Shown in pieces: positions 38,380 through 47,030 of a stretch of 64,000 bases of DNA (position 1 is its first letter; each line of letters begins with the position of its first letter). Under the pieces are notes generated by a model. It saw nothing but the letters and a program-made list of their open reading frames with translations, was not told the origin of the DNA and ran no database searches. Source of the stretch: VAYN01 sp963702075 (GTDB lineage Bacteria > Actinomycetota > Thermoleophilia > Solirubrobacterales > 70-9); contig OY969703.1 of the NCBI GenBank assembly GCA_963702075.1, forward strand, positions 992,001 to 1,056,000, read 5' to 3'. Made by a program: the position numbers and the translations under genes.

Positions 38380-40176
38380 ATGATCGACGGAAACCGCGTT
38401 GCCACGCATCTTCGCCCGGTCCCGGACTCGGGCGGCTCGGCGGCTCCCGCCCTACCGGTGGACGCGGGGACGCCCGGCCTGACTCCGCCTCACCATCGCG
38501 GCCACTCGCACGGGTTCGTGACCGATGTCCTGGTGGAGCTGGGCTTCGCCAGCAAGGAGATGGTGGAAGCGGTGATCGAGGCGGCGCGCGGCGCCGGTAA
38601 ACCTCCCGAGCGACTGCTGCTCGAGCAGGGGGCGATCAACAGCGACCAGCTCTCGCGGGCGGTCGCCGAGCGCTATGGACTCGACCACGTCGACCTCTCG
38701 CTTTATCAGGTGGACCTCGCGGCGGCGGCGCTCTTCCCGGTCGCCATGGCCCGCCGCTATAAGGCAGTGCCGGTCGGCTATCTCGACGCCGGCACCCTGC
38801 TCGTCGCCGCTGTCGATCCGGCCAACGTCCTGGCCGTCGACGACATCCAGATTGCGACCGGCCTCGACTGCTCGATCGCGGTTGCAGCCGAAGACGACGT
38901 CGAGGCGCTGCTGGCGCGTCTCGGCACGCTGCAAAGCGCGGCTGCCGAGGCGATCATCGAAGACGAACCGTTCGACGACGGCGACCCGGGCGGCGAAGTC
39001 GCCGAGATGCAGGTCGGAGCCGAGGACGCGCCGGTGATCAAGCTCGTCTACAGCATCCTCGCCCAAGCGGTCAGCGAGGGCGCCTCCGACATCCATCTCG
39101 AGCCCGAGGAGGCCGAGCTCCGGGTCCGGTTTCGGATCGACGGCGTGTTGAAGGAGGCGGCGCACGTACCGCGACGGATGATCGGGGCGGCGATCTCGCG
39201 CCTGAAGATCATGAGCGAGCTCGACATCGCCGAGAAGCGGGTCCCCCAGGACGGCCGCGTCAGCGTCTTGGTCGAAGACCGCCGGATCGACCTGCGCGTG
39301 ACGACGCTGCCGACGCAGCGGGGAGAGGGGGCGACGATCCGCATCCTCGACGAAAGCAACGCCCAGCGGACGCTTGACGACCTCGGCATGGATGGGTCCG
39401 CCCGGGCTCGCTTCGAGGACGCATTCCGCCGCGCCTATGGCGCCGTCCTCGTCACCGGCCCTACCGGCTCAGGCAAGAGCACGACCCTCTACGCGGCGCT
39501 GGCCGAGCTGAACGCAATCGAGAAGAAGATCATTACGATCGAGGATCCGGTCGAGTATCGCATCGGCGGGATCAATCAGATCAACGTCAACCGCAAGGCC
39601 GGGCTCGATTTCGCCACCGGCCTGCGTTCGATCCTCCGAGCCGATCCCGACATCGTGATGGTCGGCGAGATCCGCGACGCCGAGACCGCCCGTATCGCGA
39701 TCGAGGCGGCGCTGACCGGGCACATGATGCTGACGACGCTGCACACCAACGATGCCCCGGGGGCCATCGCCCGCCTCACCGAGATGGGAATCGAGACTTT
39801 CCTCACCGCCTCCGCCGTCGATTGCGTCGTTGCCCAGCGCCTGGCGCGGAAGCTTTGCCCACACTGCAAGCGGCGAGTGGTCATCCCGTCCTCGGCCCTG
39901 GGCGAGATCGGCATCTCGTTCGCCACCGACATCGAGGCCTACGAGCACGTCGGCTGTGCGCGCTGCAACAACAGCGGCTATCGCGGGCGGGTCGGGATCT
40001 ACTCGGTGATGTCGCTGAGCGAGCGGCTGAAACAGATGACGATCGACCGCCAAGCCGAGCCGGAAATAGCTGCCGTCGCCCGCGAAGAGGGAATGCTGAC
40101 CCTCCGCGAGGACGGCATCGGCAAAGTCCGGGCCGGCGTAACCAGCCTCGAGGAGGTGCTCCGTGTCACTGCCTGA
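38380..40176 (+). CDS. pilB: Type IV pilus assembly ATPase PilB
   Basis: 598 residues. The N-terminal MshEN/GspE-N domain (LGFASKEMVEAVIEAARGAG, LLLEQGAINSDQLSRAVAER) belongs to a class that binds c-di-GMP in some homologues. The ATPase has VLVTGPTGSGKSTTLYAAL, IITIEDPVEYRI, DIVMVGEIRDAETA and MMLTTLHTNDAPGA. Near the C-terminus four cysteines (CPHCKRR, CARCNNSGY) form the zinc site of PilB/GspE. It drives pilus extension. The end overlaps pilT2. Confidence 0.95.
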   Translation: MIDGNRVATHLRPVPDSGGSAAPALPVDAGTPGLTPPHHRGHSHGFVTDVLVELGFASKEMVEAVIEAARGAGKPPERLLLEQGAINSDQLSRAVAERYGLDHVDLSLYQVDLAAAALFPVAMARRYKAVPVGYLDAGTLLVAAVDPANVLAVDDIQIATGLDCSIAVAAEDDVEALLARLGTLQSAAAEAIIEDEPFDDGDPGGEVAEMQVGAEDAPVIKLVYSILAQAVSEGASDIHLEPEEAELRVRFRIDGVLKEAAHVPRRMIGAAISRLKIMSELDIAEKRVPQDGRVSVLVEDRRIDLRVTTLPTQRGEGATIRILDESNAQRTLDDLGMDGSARARFEDAFRRAYGAVLVTGPTGSGKSTTLYAALAELNAIEKKIITIEDPVEYRIGGINQINVNRKAGLDFATGLRSILRADPDIVMVGEIRDAETARIAIEAALTGHMMLTTLHTNDAPGAIARLTEMGIETFLTASAVDCVVAQRLARKLCPHCKRRVVIPSSALGEIGISFATDIEAYEHVGCARCNNSGYRGRVGIYSVMSLSERLKQMTIDRQAEPEIAAVAREEGMLTLREDGIGKVRAGVTSLEEVLRVTA

Positions 40177-41347
40177 TTTCGATTTCTCGGAGGTGCTGCG
40201 CCGGATGGTCGAGGCGCGCGCCTCCGACGTCCACATCACCGTCGGCTACCCGCCGGCGATCCGCGACAAGGGGCGGATCAAAGCGATGGAGGGGTTTCCG
40301 GTCCTGAGCGCTCAGCAGACCCGCGAGGTCGTCTTCTCGATTCTCAACGACGACCAGCGCAAGCGCTTCGAGAACGAGAAGCAGCTCGACTTCGCCTATG
40401 CGATCCCCAGAGTCGCCCGGTTCCGCGTCAACTGCTTCTTTCAGCGCGGCGCGGTCAGCGCCGCGTTCCGGCTGGTGCCCCAGGAGATCCCCGACCTCGA
40501 CAGTCTCGGGGTACCGCAGGTGCTCCGCGATCTGGCGGCGAAACCGCGCGGCTTCGTCCTCGTCACCGGTCCGACCGGCTCGGGCAAGAGCACGACCCTG
40601 GCCTCGATGATCGACGTGATCAACCGCGAGCGGGAGGATCACATCCTCACCATCGAGGATCCGATCGAGTTCCTGCACCAGCACAAACGCAGCATCGTCA
40701 ACCAGCGCGAGGTCGGGGCGGACGCCGCCGACTTCGGAGGTGGCCTGCGGGCCGCCCTCCGAGAGGATCCCGACGTGATCTTGGTCGGCGAGATGCGGGA
40801 CCTGGAGACGGTCTCGACCGCGCTGACCGCCGCCGAGACCGGCCACCTGGTCTTTGCCACCCTGCACACGCAGTCCACCGCGCAGACGGTCGACCGCATC
40901 ATCGACGTCTTCCCGCCCGAGCAGCAGGGACAGGTGCGGACCCAGCTGTCGATTGCCCTGCAGGGGATCGTCACCCAGCAGTTGCTGCCGACGGCCGACG
41001 GCAGTAGTCGCGTCGTTGCCTGCGAGGTGCTGGTGCCGACGCCGGCGATCCGCAACCTGATTCGCGAGGGCAAGACGCACCAGATCTACGCTGCGGTGCA
41101 GACTTCCGGCGCGGTCGGGATGCAGACGATGGACGCCGACCTGGCGCGCCTCGTCCGCTCCGGGCGGATCACCCGGGGCCTGGCCGAACAGCGGGCCTCC
41201 GTCCCCGAGGAGCTGAAACGCCTGCTGGGCGGAGCGGCGGCGGTGATGCCGAGCTCGATGGACGGCCGAGCCGCGACGGAAGCCGCCGCCGTCGCCTCTG
41301 CGATCGGCGCTCCGCCGAGCGCTCCCAGCTACGGGCAGGGGGGGTAG
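40163..41347 (+). CDS. pilT: Type IV pilus retraction ATPase PilT (second copy)
   Basis: 394 residues from GTG 40163 inside pilB's end. Canonical PilT: EARASDVHITVGYPPAIRDKG, FVLVTGPTGSGKSTTLASMI, HILTIEDPIEFLHQHKRSIVNQREVG, VILVGEMRDLETV, HLVFATLHTQSTAQTVDRII and the diagnostic AIRNLIREGKTHQIY retraction motif. The C-terminal ~50 residues are Ala-rich and flexible. It is closer to standard PilT than the first copy, so division of labour is likely. Confidence 0.94.
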   Translation: MSLPDFDFSEVLRRMVEARASDVHITVGYPPAIRDKGRIKAMEGFPVLSAQQTREVVFSILNDDQRKRFENEKQLDFAYAIPRVARFRVNCFFQRGAVSAAFRLVPQEIPDLDSLGVPQVLRDLAAKPRGFVLVTGPTGSGKSTTLASMIDVINREREDHILTIEDPIEFLHQHKRSIVNQREVGADAADFGGGLRAALREDPDVILVGEMRDLETVSTALTAAETGHLVFATLHTQSTAQTVDRIIDVFPPEQQGQVRTQLSIALQGIVTQQLLPTADGSSRVVACEVLVPTPAIRNLIREGKTHQIYAAVQTSGAVGMQTMDADLARLVRSGRITRGLAEQRASVPEELKRLLGGAAAVMPSSMDGRAATEAAAVASAIGAPPSAPSYGQGG

Positions 41348-41353
41348 GGAACC

Positions 41354-42598
41354 ATGGCCTCCGCCACCACCTTCACCTTCCGGGCGATGGACCTTGCCGG
41401 CACTGCTTCCGCAGGCGAGCTCGAGGCCGAGTCGAAGGCCTCGGTCAGCGAGCAGCTGCGCCAGCGGGGCTTGATCGTCCTCGACGTCGCCGAGAAGTCC
41501 GAGCCGGTGAAGATCGAGGATTTCTTCAAGCGCTGGCAGGGTGTCGACATGCGCGAGCTGGCGGTCTTCTCGCGCCAGTTCGCCACCCTGATCGCCTCCG
41601 GGATGCCGATGCTGCGGACCCTGCAGACGCTGGAAGAGCAGACCCAGGACGAGCAGATCAAGGCGGCCGTCGCGGGAGTCCGCTCCGACGTCGAGGCCGG
41701 CAGCAGCCTGGAGGCGGCGATGGAGCGGCATCCGAAGGTCTTCGACCGCCTCTTCCGCGCCATGGTCCGCTCCGGCGAGCAGTCGGGCCGTCTCGAGGAG
41801 GCGATGGATCGCATCGCCTACCAGGTAGAGAAATCCGACGATCTTCGGCGCCAGGTCAAGTCGGCCCTGATGTATCCGGCGCTGGTCTTCGGATTCGCGA
41901 CCGTGGTGCTGGTCGCGATCGTCGCCTTCGTGATCCCGGTCTTCGCCAAAATCTTCGAAGAACTGGCCGCGGAACATCCGGAAGAAGCGGCTAGTCTGCC
42001 GACCCCGACGCAGATCTGCGTCAGCGCCTCCGACGTGCTGACCGGCTACTGGTACATCCTCATCCCCGGGATCGTGCTTGCCGCCTTCGGCTTCGTCAAA
42101 TGGAAGAAGACCGACCGCGGGCACGAGCTCTGGGACCGGTTCAAACTGCGGATCCCGGCGAAAATCGGCGACGTGATCCAGAAAGTCGCCCTGGCGCGCT
42201 GGTCGCGCACGTTCTCCGGCTCGGTCTCCTCCGGCGTGCCGATGCTGCAGGCGATCCGCCTGACCGGCCAGACGGCCGGCAACGTCGTCGTCGAGCGGGC
42301 AATGGACGACGTCTACGCATCGGTCAAACAGGGAGGCACGCTTGCCGGGCCGATCGAGGAAAACCCGATCTTCCCGCCGATGGTCGGCCACATGGTCGCG
42401 GTGGGCGAGGAGACCGGCCAGCTCGAGCATATGCTCGCCAAAGTCGCCGACTTCTACGAGGCTGAGGTCGATGCCAAGGTGAAGGCGCTGACGGCGCTGA
42501 TCGAGCCGCTGATGATCGTCTTCGTCGGCGGCATCGTCGGCTTCATCGTGATCGCGATGTACTTGCCGATGTTCAGCATCTACGAACACATCCGCTGA
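41354..42598 (+). CDS. pilC: Type IV pilus inner-membrane platform PilC
   Basis: 414 residues. Two GspF/PilC domains: the first with LAVFSRQFATLIASGMPMLRTL and LFRAMVRSGEQSGRLEEAM, the second with WSRTFSGSVSSGVPMLQAIRL and VAVGEETGQLEHMLAKVA. Three spans are evident, including VFGFATVVLVAIVAFVIPVF and the C-terminal MIVFVGGIVGFIVIAMYLPM. It couples PilB and PilT to pilin insertion. Confidence 0.95.
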   Translation: MASATTFTFRAMDLAGTASAGELEAESKASVSEQLRQRGLIVLDVAEKSEPVKIEDFFKRWQGVDMRELAVFSRQFATLIASGMPMLRTLQTLEEQTQDEQIKAAVAGVRSDVEAGSSLEAAMERHPKVFDRLFRAMVRSGEQSGRLEEAMDRIAYQVEKSDDLRRQVKSALMYPALVFGFATVVLVAIVAFVIPVFAKIFEELAAEHPEEAASLPTPTQICVSASDVLTGYWYILIPGIVLAAFGFVKWKKTDRGHELWDRFKLRIPAKIGDVIQKVALARWSRTFSGSVSSGVPMLQAIRLTGQTAGNVVVERAMDDVYASVKQGGTLAGPIEENPIFPPMVGHMVAVGEETGQLEHMLAKVADFYEAEVDAKVKALTALIEPLMIVFVGGIVGFIVIAMYLPMFSIYEHIR

Positions 42599-42850
42599 TT
42601 GCAGCGGACGTTCGTTCTACGTCCATCGTCGCCACTTTTCAGGTGAAGGCGGTGCCTTCTCAACATTTTTCGGTGAGACGATCATCACTTCTCTGCATTG
42701 GATCGATCTGCCGTCGCATTCCCACGTGCAGAAGCTAAAGGAGTGGCTCCAGGGGCCGATGAGGTGACAGCAAACGAAAGCCAGTGCCTCGGTGCCGAAA
42801 GGCTTTGAACCCGGGCTCTGGCGCAAACGATAGGAACCACGGAGGTACCT
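42599..42850 (+). promoter_or_regulatory. Long structured leader of pilA
   Basis: 252 bp with no supported gene. AAAGCC (42777-42782) pairs with GGCTTT (42801-42806), while GCCAG (42780-42784) can instead pair with CTGGC (42818-42822); the two stems share bases and exclude each other. GCAAACGAWAG occurs twice (42770 and 42823). GGAGG near 42841 is the pilin ribosome-binding site. This fits a switchable leader RNA, but it does not match the c-di-GMP-I consensus I know. Confidence 0.45.
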
Positions 42851-43330
42851 ATGTTGCTCCAGAATATCCGGGCAAATATCGGCGCCCGGCTCAACGGCGA
42901 TAGGGAGGCTGGCTTCACCCTGATCGAGCTCCTCGTCGTCATGCTCATCCTCGGCATCCTCGCCGCGATCGCCCTGCCCGCCTTCTTCAACCAGAAGGAA
43001 AAGGCCGGCGACGCGAAGGCGAAGGAGATGGCTCACACCACGCAGGTCGCGCTGGAGAGCTGCTCGACCGATAACAGCGGTACCTACCCCATCACCGGTA
43101 ACTGCAAAGCCGAAGAATTGAAATCGAAGTACGAGGGTACGATCGACACTTCGAAAGTCGCGCTCAGCACCGAAACCGGTTACTCGTACATCATCACGGT
43201 GACGTCGAGCTCCGGTTCTCCCAACAACACGTTTTCCATTAAACGGAAAAGCACCGGCGAAATGGAATACAAATGCACCACCGCAGGTAAGGGCGGTTGC
43301 CCGACCGGTGGCGATTGGACCAACGGCTGA
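42851..43330 (+). CDS. pilA: Major type IV pilin PilA
   Basis: 159 residues. A long 21-residue leader is followed by the prepilin peptidase site, cutting before Phe in G-FTLIELLVVMLILGILAAI, with Glu5 intact. The rest is a short hydrophilic globular part with four cysteines, probably two disulphides. The ribosome-binding site GGAGG precedes the ATG. Codon use and G+C look lower in the globular part, typical for exposed pilins. It would form the pilus fibre after processing by PilD. Confidence 0.93.
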   Translation: MLLQNIRANIGARLNGDREAGFTLIELLVVMLILGILAAIALPAFFNQKEKAGDAKAKEMAHTTQVALESCSTDNSGTYPITGNCKAEELKSKYEGTIDTSKVALSTETGYSYIITVTSSSGSPNNTFSIKRKSTGEMEYKCTTAGKGGCPTGGDWTNG

Positions 43331-43352
43331 TTTACCAGCCTGACGCTTGGAA

Positions 43353-44519
43353 ATGAAAATGCCAAGCGCACGACGCTCCGAGGGGCGGGTCGTTTCGACC
43401 CGCCCCTCGCTGTGCGTTCTCATCGCCCTGGCAGTCGCCAGTGCCATGGCGGTGTTCGCCGCCCCCGCCTTGGCCGAACCCAAACCGCTGACCCTCACCA
43501 CCACCTCGCCGCCTTCGAGCGCCTCCGCGCCGGCCAATTCGACCACCCCCGCCATCGAGGGCGGCGAAGAAGGGAAAACCAAAAGCGTGGTCAAATCCGG
43601 CGCCCGCACGGCGGCGATCACCGCCGTCGGCGAAGCGTCGAACGCGGTCGCGATCTACACCGATCCGAGCTGCGAAGGGCCGCCGGTGAAGACCGGAACC
43701 CTCGGCGAACTGGAAGGCGCGGGGATCCAGGTCGAAGTCCTTCCCGACACCGCTACGACCTTCTACGCGACCCAGACCGAAGCGGCGCACCCCAGCGAAC
43801 CGTCTGTCTGCTCGAAGGGGCTCACCTACTACGAGAGCTCGACCATCCGCCCGCCCGAAGAAGAACCGCCTGCCGGCGGAGGTGGCGGCGAACCGCCTGC
43901 CGGCGGAGGCGTCGGCACCGGCGGACCCACTGGCAACGGAGCCACCGGCGTCTCGCCGGCTGCCCCGGTGACGCCGGAGGCGCCACGCATCCATATGGCT
44001 CCGGGTGGCCCGTCGAATGACAACACCCCCAGCGTTGCCGGCTCCGCCCCCGGCTCCGAGCGGGTGAAGATCTTCGCCTCAGACCACTGCGCCGGCGTCC
44101 CCGTCGCCGAGGTTGCGGCGGGGCAGCTCCCGGCGGGCGCGGCGGTCCAGGTCCCGGACAACTCCGAAACCGCCTTCTCCGCCCTCGGGGTTGCTGGAGG
44201 TGCCAGGTCGAAATGCTCGGACCCGGTCACCTACGTCGAGGACTCGACCGCACCCCTGACCCGGGTCACGATGGGCCCCGGCGCGAAGACCCGCCGCCGC
44301 AAAGTCATCTTCCGCTTCACCGACATCACCAGCAACGCCCCCGGCACCACCTTCCAGTGCAAGCTCGACCACGGCAACTGGCGCCCCTGTCACTCCCCCT
44401 TCAAGGTCAAGCACCTCTCCTACCGCCGCCATGTCCTTCACATTCGCGGCACCGACGTCGCCGGCAACTTCGAGGAGAAGCCGGTCAAGCGCAGCTTCAA
44501 GGTAGTTCGGCTCTCATAA
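43353..44519 (+). CDS. Secreted Ig-like repeat protein
   Basis: About 388 residues. A signal peptide is clear: basic start, then LCVLIALAVASAMAVFAAPALA before EPKP. Two repeated modules (VAIYTDPSCEGPPVKTGTL... and VKIFASDHCAGVPVAEVA...) each contain a Cys pair and a C-terminal VTYVED/LTYYES strand. A Pro/Gly-rich linker joins them, and the end (TTFQCKLDHGNWRPCHSP, HVLHIRGTDVAGNFE) is the bacterial Ig-like form common in actinobacterial surface proteins. The start is uncertain (ATG 43353 or 43359); a 14-bp hairpin lies in the first codons. Confidence 0.75.
   Translation: MKMPSARRSEGRVVSTRPSLCVLIALAVASAMAVFAAPALAEPKPLTLTTTSPPSSASAPANSTTPAIEGGEEGKTKSVVKSGARTAAITAVGEASNAVAIYTDPSCEGPPVKTGTLGELEGAGIQVEVLPDTATTFYATQTEAAHPSEPSVCSKGLTYYESSTIRPPEEEPPAGGGGGEPPAGGGVGTGGPTGNGATGVSPAAPVTPEAPRIHMAPGGPSNDNTPSVAGSAPGSERVKIFASDHCAGVPVAEVAAGQLPAGAAVQVPDNSETAFSALGVAGGARSKCSDPVTYVEDSTAPLTRVTMGPGAKTRRRKVIFRFTDITSNAPGTTFQCKLDHGNWRPCHSPFKVKHLSYRRHVLHIRGTDVAGNFEEKPVKRSFKVVRLS
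43379..43409 (+). terminator. Strong hairpin after pilA, inside the next gene's first codons
   Basis: Bases 43379-43392 pair perfectly with 43396-43409 over 14 bp around a TTT loop, almost all G·C. A smaller 7-bp stem (43344-43350 with 43362-43368) lies just upstream and encloses both candidate ATGs. The pair could end or stall pilA transcripts while limiting translation of the downstream gene. No T-run follows the large stem. Confidence 0.6.
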
Positions 44520-44565
44520 GAGCTTGGCAAGTTCCTCTCCCCGGACCGGATAGAACTCCGTTGTC

Positions 44566-45312
44566 ATGATCGGGGTTCTCATCGTCGCCTTCCTGGCGGG
44601 CCTTGCCGTCGGCAGCTTCGCCACCGCCGTCGCCCATCGGGTCCCGCGGGGGATGCCCTTCGCGCTGGAGCGGTCGCAGTGCCCCGCCTGCGGCGAGCCG
44701 ATCAGGGCGCGGGACAACGTGCCGGTGGTCTCCTGGCTGCTACTGAGAGGCAGGGCGCGGTGCTGCGGTGCCGCGATATCGCCGCGCTATCCGCTGACCG
44801 AGCTCGCGGTGGGAGCGCTGTTTGCGGCGACTGTGGCGGTGTACTGGGGGGCGCCGGCGGAAGCCGTGCTGGGCCTGGTGTTCGTGGCGATGCTCGCGAT
44901 CGTCACGCTCACCGACATCGAGCGGCGAATCATCCCCAACGTGGTTCTGCTCGCGGGGGCCGTGATCTGCCTGGCGATCGCTCTGCCGACCGATCCCGGC
45001 GGGGTCCCCGAGCGGTTGATCGCCGCCGCCGCCGCGGGCGGCCTCTTCTTTCTCGTCGCCCTCGCTTATCCGGCCGGGATGGGTCTCGGCGACGTCAAGC
45101 TGGCGGCCGTGATGGGGCTGTTCCTCGGCCGCGCGGTGGCGCCGGCGATCCTCGCCGGCCTTCTCGCCGGCAGCGTCGTCGGCCTGGCCCTGATCGCCCG
45201 CCACGGCGCGGGCGCGCGCAAGATGGCGATCCCCTTCGGGCCCTTCCTGGCGCTCGGCGGGGTGGTCGGGCTACTGGCCGGCAGCCAGCTGGTCGAGGCT
45301 TATCTGGGCTGA
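44566..45312 (+). CDS. pilD: Prepilin peptidase PilD
   Basis: 248 residues with about seven or eight spans. The N-terminal zinc cysteines are CPACGEPI and RCCGAAISPRYP; the catalytic aspartates are in LTDIERRIIPN and GMGLGDVKLA. It cleaves and methylates prepilins, acting on pilA and the three prepilin-like proteins encoded at 48997-52672. Its end overlaps the convergent gene by 42 bp. Confidence 0.93.
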   Translation: MIGVLIVAFLAGLAVGSFATAVAHRVPRGMPFALERSQCPACGEPIRARDNVPVVSWLLLRGRARCCGAAISPRYPLTELAVGALFAATVAVYWGAPAEAVLGLVFVAMLAIVTLTDIERRIIPNVVLLAGAVICLAIALPTDPGGVPERLIAAAAAGGLFFLVALAYPAGMGLGDVKLAAVMGLFLGRAVAPAILAGLLAGSVVGLALIARHGAGARKMAIPFGPFLALGGVVGLLAGSQLVEAYLG

Positions 45313-46245
45313 GCCGGGCTCGATCGGGGTCCGCGCCGACGAGGCCTTTGCGCGCCCGCTGCTCTTGCCTTGACCCTTGCCCTTGCCGCCCTGCTTGCCG
45401 AGCGGCGCCGAGTTCAGCTTGTCGGTGGTGACCAGCCGGATCTTGCGCAGTTCGATGCGGTAGGTGCGCGAGTCGGCGCCGTATTCGATGGTGACGGGGA
45501 AGCCGGGTTCCATCGCGAGCAGCTGGCAGTGTTCGCTGCCGCGCACACAGGTGGCTTCGCCGAAGAGGCCGGTGACCTTGTCGGAGACGAGCATCAGGGC
45601 CCTCTTTTCGTCCTTGGTGACGCCGATGAAGGTCAGGGCCGGCACCTTGTTGCCGGGGAAGCTGGTGTACTCGGCCTGGTCGCGGTGGACGACGGGTTCC
45701 GACTTTTCCTTGCCCGTGCCGGAGACAACGCTGACGTCGATCGCCCACGAGTAATAGGTGAGGTGATCGTGGCTCGGTTCTTCGGCCGGCGCCCCGCTGC
45801 TTCCGCCTTCGCCCGACGGAGCCGGTTCGGGGGTCGGTTCTGGTTCGGCGCTGCCGCCCCCGCTGGTTTCGACCGTCGCTTCTTCGGCCGGCGCGCTGCT
45901 GCTCGAGGCGCTCGCGCCTCCTTCCGCTTCGGAGTTCTTCTGTCCGAAGGGGTCGCGCGCTGCCCGCCCCTTGAAGCGTCGGCCGTAAAGGCGCAGGCCA
46001 GGGGTCGCTTTGGCGACGATTACGGCCGATTTCGTAGCCGGCGGCAGCGCGGTCGTGCTCGGCGAAGGCTCTTCGGCCCCGCCTCCCCTGCTGAGCAGGA
46101 TCGGCACGGCAATCAGCGCGATCAGGAGCAGGCCCACCAAGGGCAGCAGATGCCGCTCGCGCAGGTCGCAGTAGACGTCCTCGAGGAAGCCGGGCACCTT
46201 GAGCTCGCTCAGTTTCAGGTCGGGGCCTTTTTTCGAGATCTTCAC
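45271..46245 (-). CDS. Inner-membrane pilus accessory protein (PilP-position)
   Basis: 324 residues. One span at about 33-50 (LLPLVGLLLIALIAVPILL), then ARDPFGQ, the short motif found in PilP-like and GspC-like proteins, and a long Ser/Glu/Pro linker. The C-terminal domain is beta-rich (FIGVTKDEKRALMLVSDKV, CQLLAMEPGFPVTIEYG). It follows pilMNO with a 4-bp overlap, where PilP is encoded in other bacteria, but there is no lipobox. A PilP-equivalent role is inference. Confidence 0.6.
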   Translation of the reverse strand: MKISKKGPDLKLSELKVPGFLEDVYCDLRERHLLPLVGLLLIALIAVPILLSRGGGAEEPSPSTTALPPATKSAVIVAKATPGLRLYGRRFKGRAARDPFGQKNSEAEGGASASSSSAPAEEATVETSGGGSAEPEPTPEPAPSGEGGSSGAPAEEPSHDHLTYYSWAIDVSVVSGTGKEKSEPVVHRDQAEYTSFPGNKVPALTFIGVTKDEKRALMLVSDKVTGLFGEATCVRGSEHCQLLAMEPGFPVTIEYGADSRTYRIELRKIRLVTTDKLNSAPLGKQGGKGKGQGKSSGRAKASSARTPIEPGSAQISLDQLAAGQ

Positions 46246-47030
46246 TGAGCTTCACCCCCGGTCGAAGCGGAAGTCTCTTCGCCGGTTGCCGTGGCGGCTT
46301 CGCTCGCCCCGGCCGGAGTGGTGACCGGCGCCGGCGCCGCTTCCGTCGCCCCCGCAGTCAGCCCCTGGTCGGGCGGGACCACGTAGGCCATCACCGAGAA
46401 GTTCGCTTTGAGGTAAGGACCTTTGCCTTCTCCTCCCGGCAAAAGAGAAAAACCGTTGATAGTCACCAGGCGGCCGTCGATCGCCATCGCCTTATTCGTC
46501 TTAACGAGCGAGTCGACTCCTTTGATGAAGTCGGCGATGTGAAAGAAAGTGCCGCTGAATTTGAGGGTGTAGGGAAGGACCCCGAGGCCGGCCGGGCCGA
46601 TTGACGCCCCAAGCGGGAGCAGGGAGGCTTCGGCCTCGGTCGGCTGCACGAGCGCTTCCACGCTCGGCGGAGCTTCGGTGGCCAGTTCGGGCGCGCCAGC
46701 CCCTTCTTCCAGGGCAATCGATTCGAATTTGACCTTCGAGCGTTCCGACAGCTTGCTCAGTTCCACCAGCAGGGAGGAGGTTTCATCGCCCTGCGGCACC
46801 GCCTTGCCCAGGACGACCAGCTGACGGTAGTCGGTGGGGAACTCCTTCTTGGCGGCTTCGGCGCCGACGAGCTTGCTGCGCGCTTCGGCCAGGGACCCCT
46901 GCAGCTGGCCGGCTTCGGCTGAAAGCTTGTCGGCTTCTTCACGCTTGGGGCTGACCAGGACAACCCAGAAGCCGACCGCGATGGCGGCAGTGACCAGGAT
47001 CGCGACGACCAGCCTGTTCGAGGAGCCCAT
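46242..47030 (-). CDS. pilO: PilO-like pilus alignment protein
   Basis: 262 residues. One N-terminal span (LVVAILVTAAIAVGFWVVLV), a coiled coil (EADKLSAEAGQLQGSLAEA) and a ferredoxin-like domain (YTLKFSGTFFHIADFIKGVD, VTINGFSLLPGG). This is the PilO/GspM-like order. The C-terminal 40 residues are Thr/Ala/Glu-rich tail. It would pair with PilN on the periplasmic-equivalent side. Confidence 0.85.
   Translation of the reverse strand: MGSSNRLVVAILVTAAIAVGFWVVLVSPKREEADKLSAEAGQLQGSLAEARSKLVGAEAAKKEFPTDYRQLVVLGKAVPQGDETSSLLVELSKLSERSKVKFESIALEEGAGAPELATEAPPSVEALVQPTEAEASLLPLGASIGPAGLGVLPYTLKFSGTFFHIADFIKGVDSLVKTNKAMAIDGRLVTINGFSLLPGGEGKGPYLKANFSVMAYVVPPDQGLTAGATEAAPAPVTTPAGASEAATATGEETSASTGGEAQ

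Noticed and set aside
40166..42589. 807-residue open frame antisense to pilT2 and pilC
   Set aside because: Same reason: both sense-strand genes are unambiguous family members.
42790..42830. tRNA-like segment containing TTTGAACCCGGG
   Set aside because: A T-loop-like string only; no acceptor or anticodon stem can be built around it. No tRNA was found anywhere in the window.
42740..42850. Cyclic di-GMP class I riboswitch
   Set aside because: GCAAAC and GAAA pieces are present, but the GACGCAAAGCC core and the tetraloop-receptor arrangement are missing. Left only as an unidentified structured leader.
45370..46248. Rightward 292-residue frame after pilD
   Set aside because: Antisense to the last gene of the leftward pilus operon, which has a membrane span, an ARDPFGQ motif and proper overlap with pilO.
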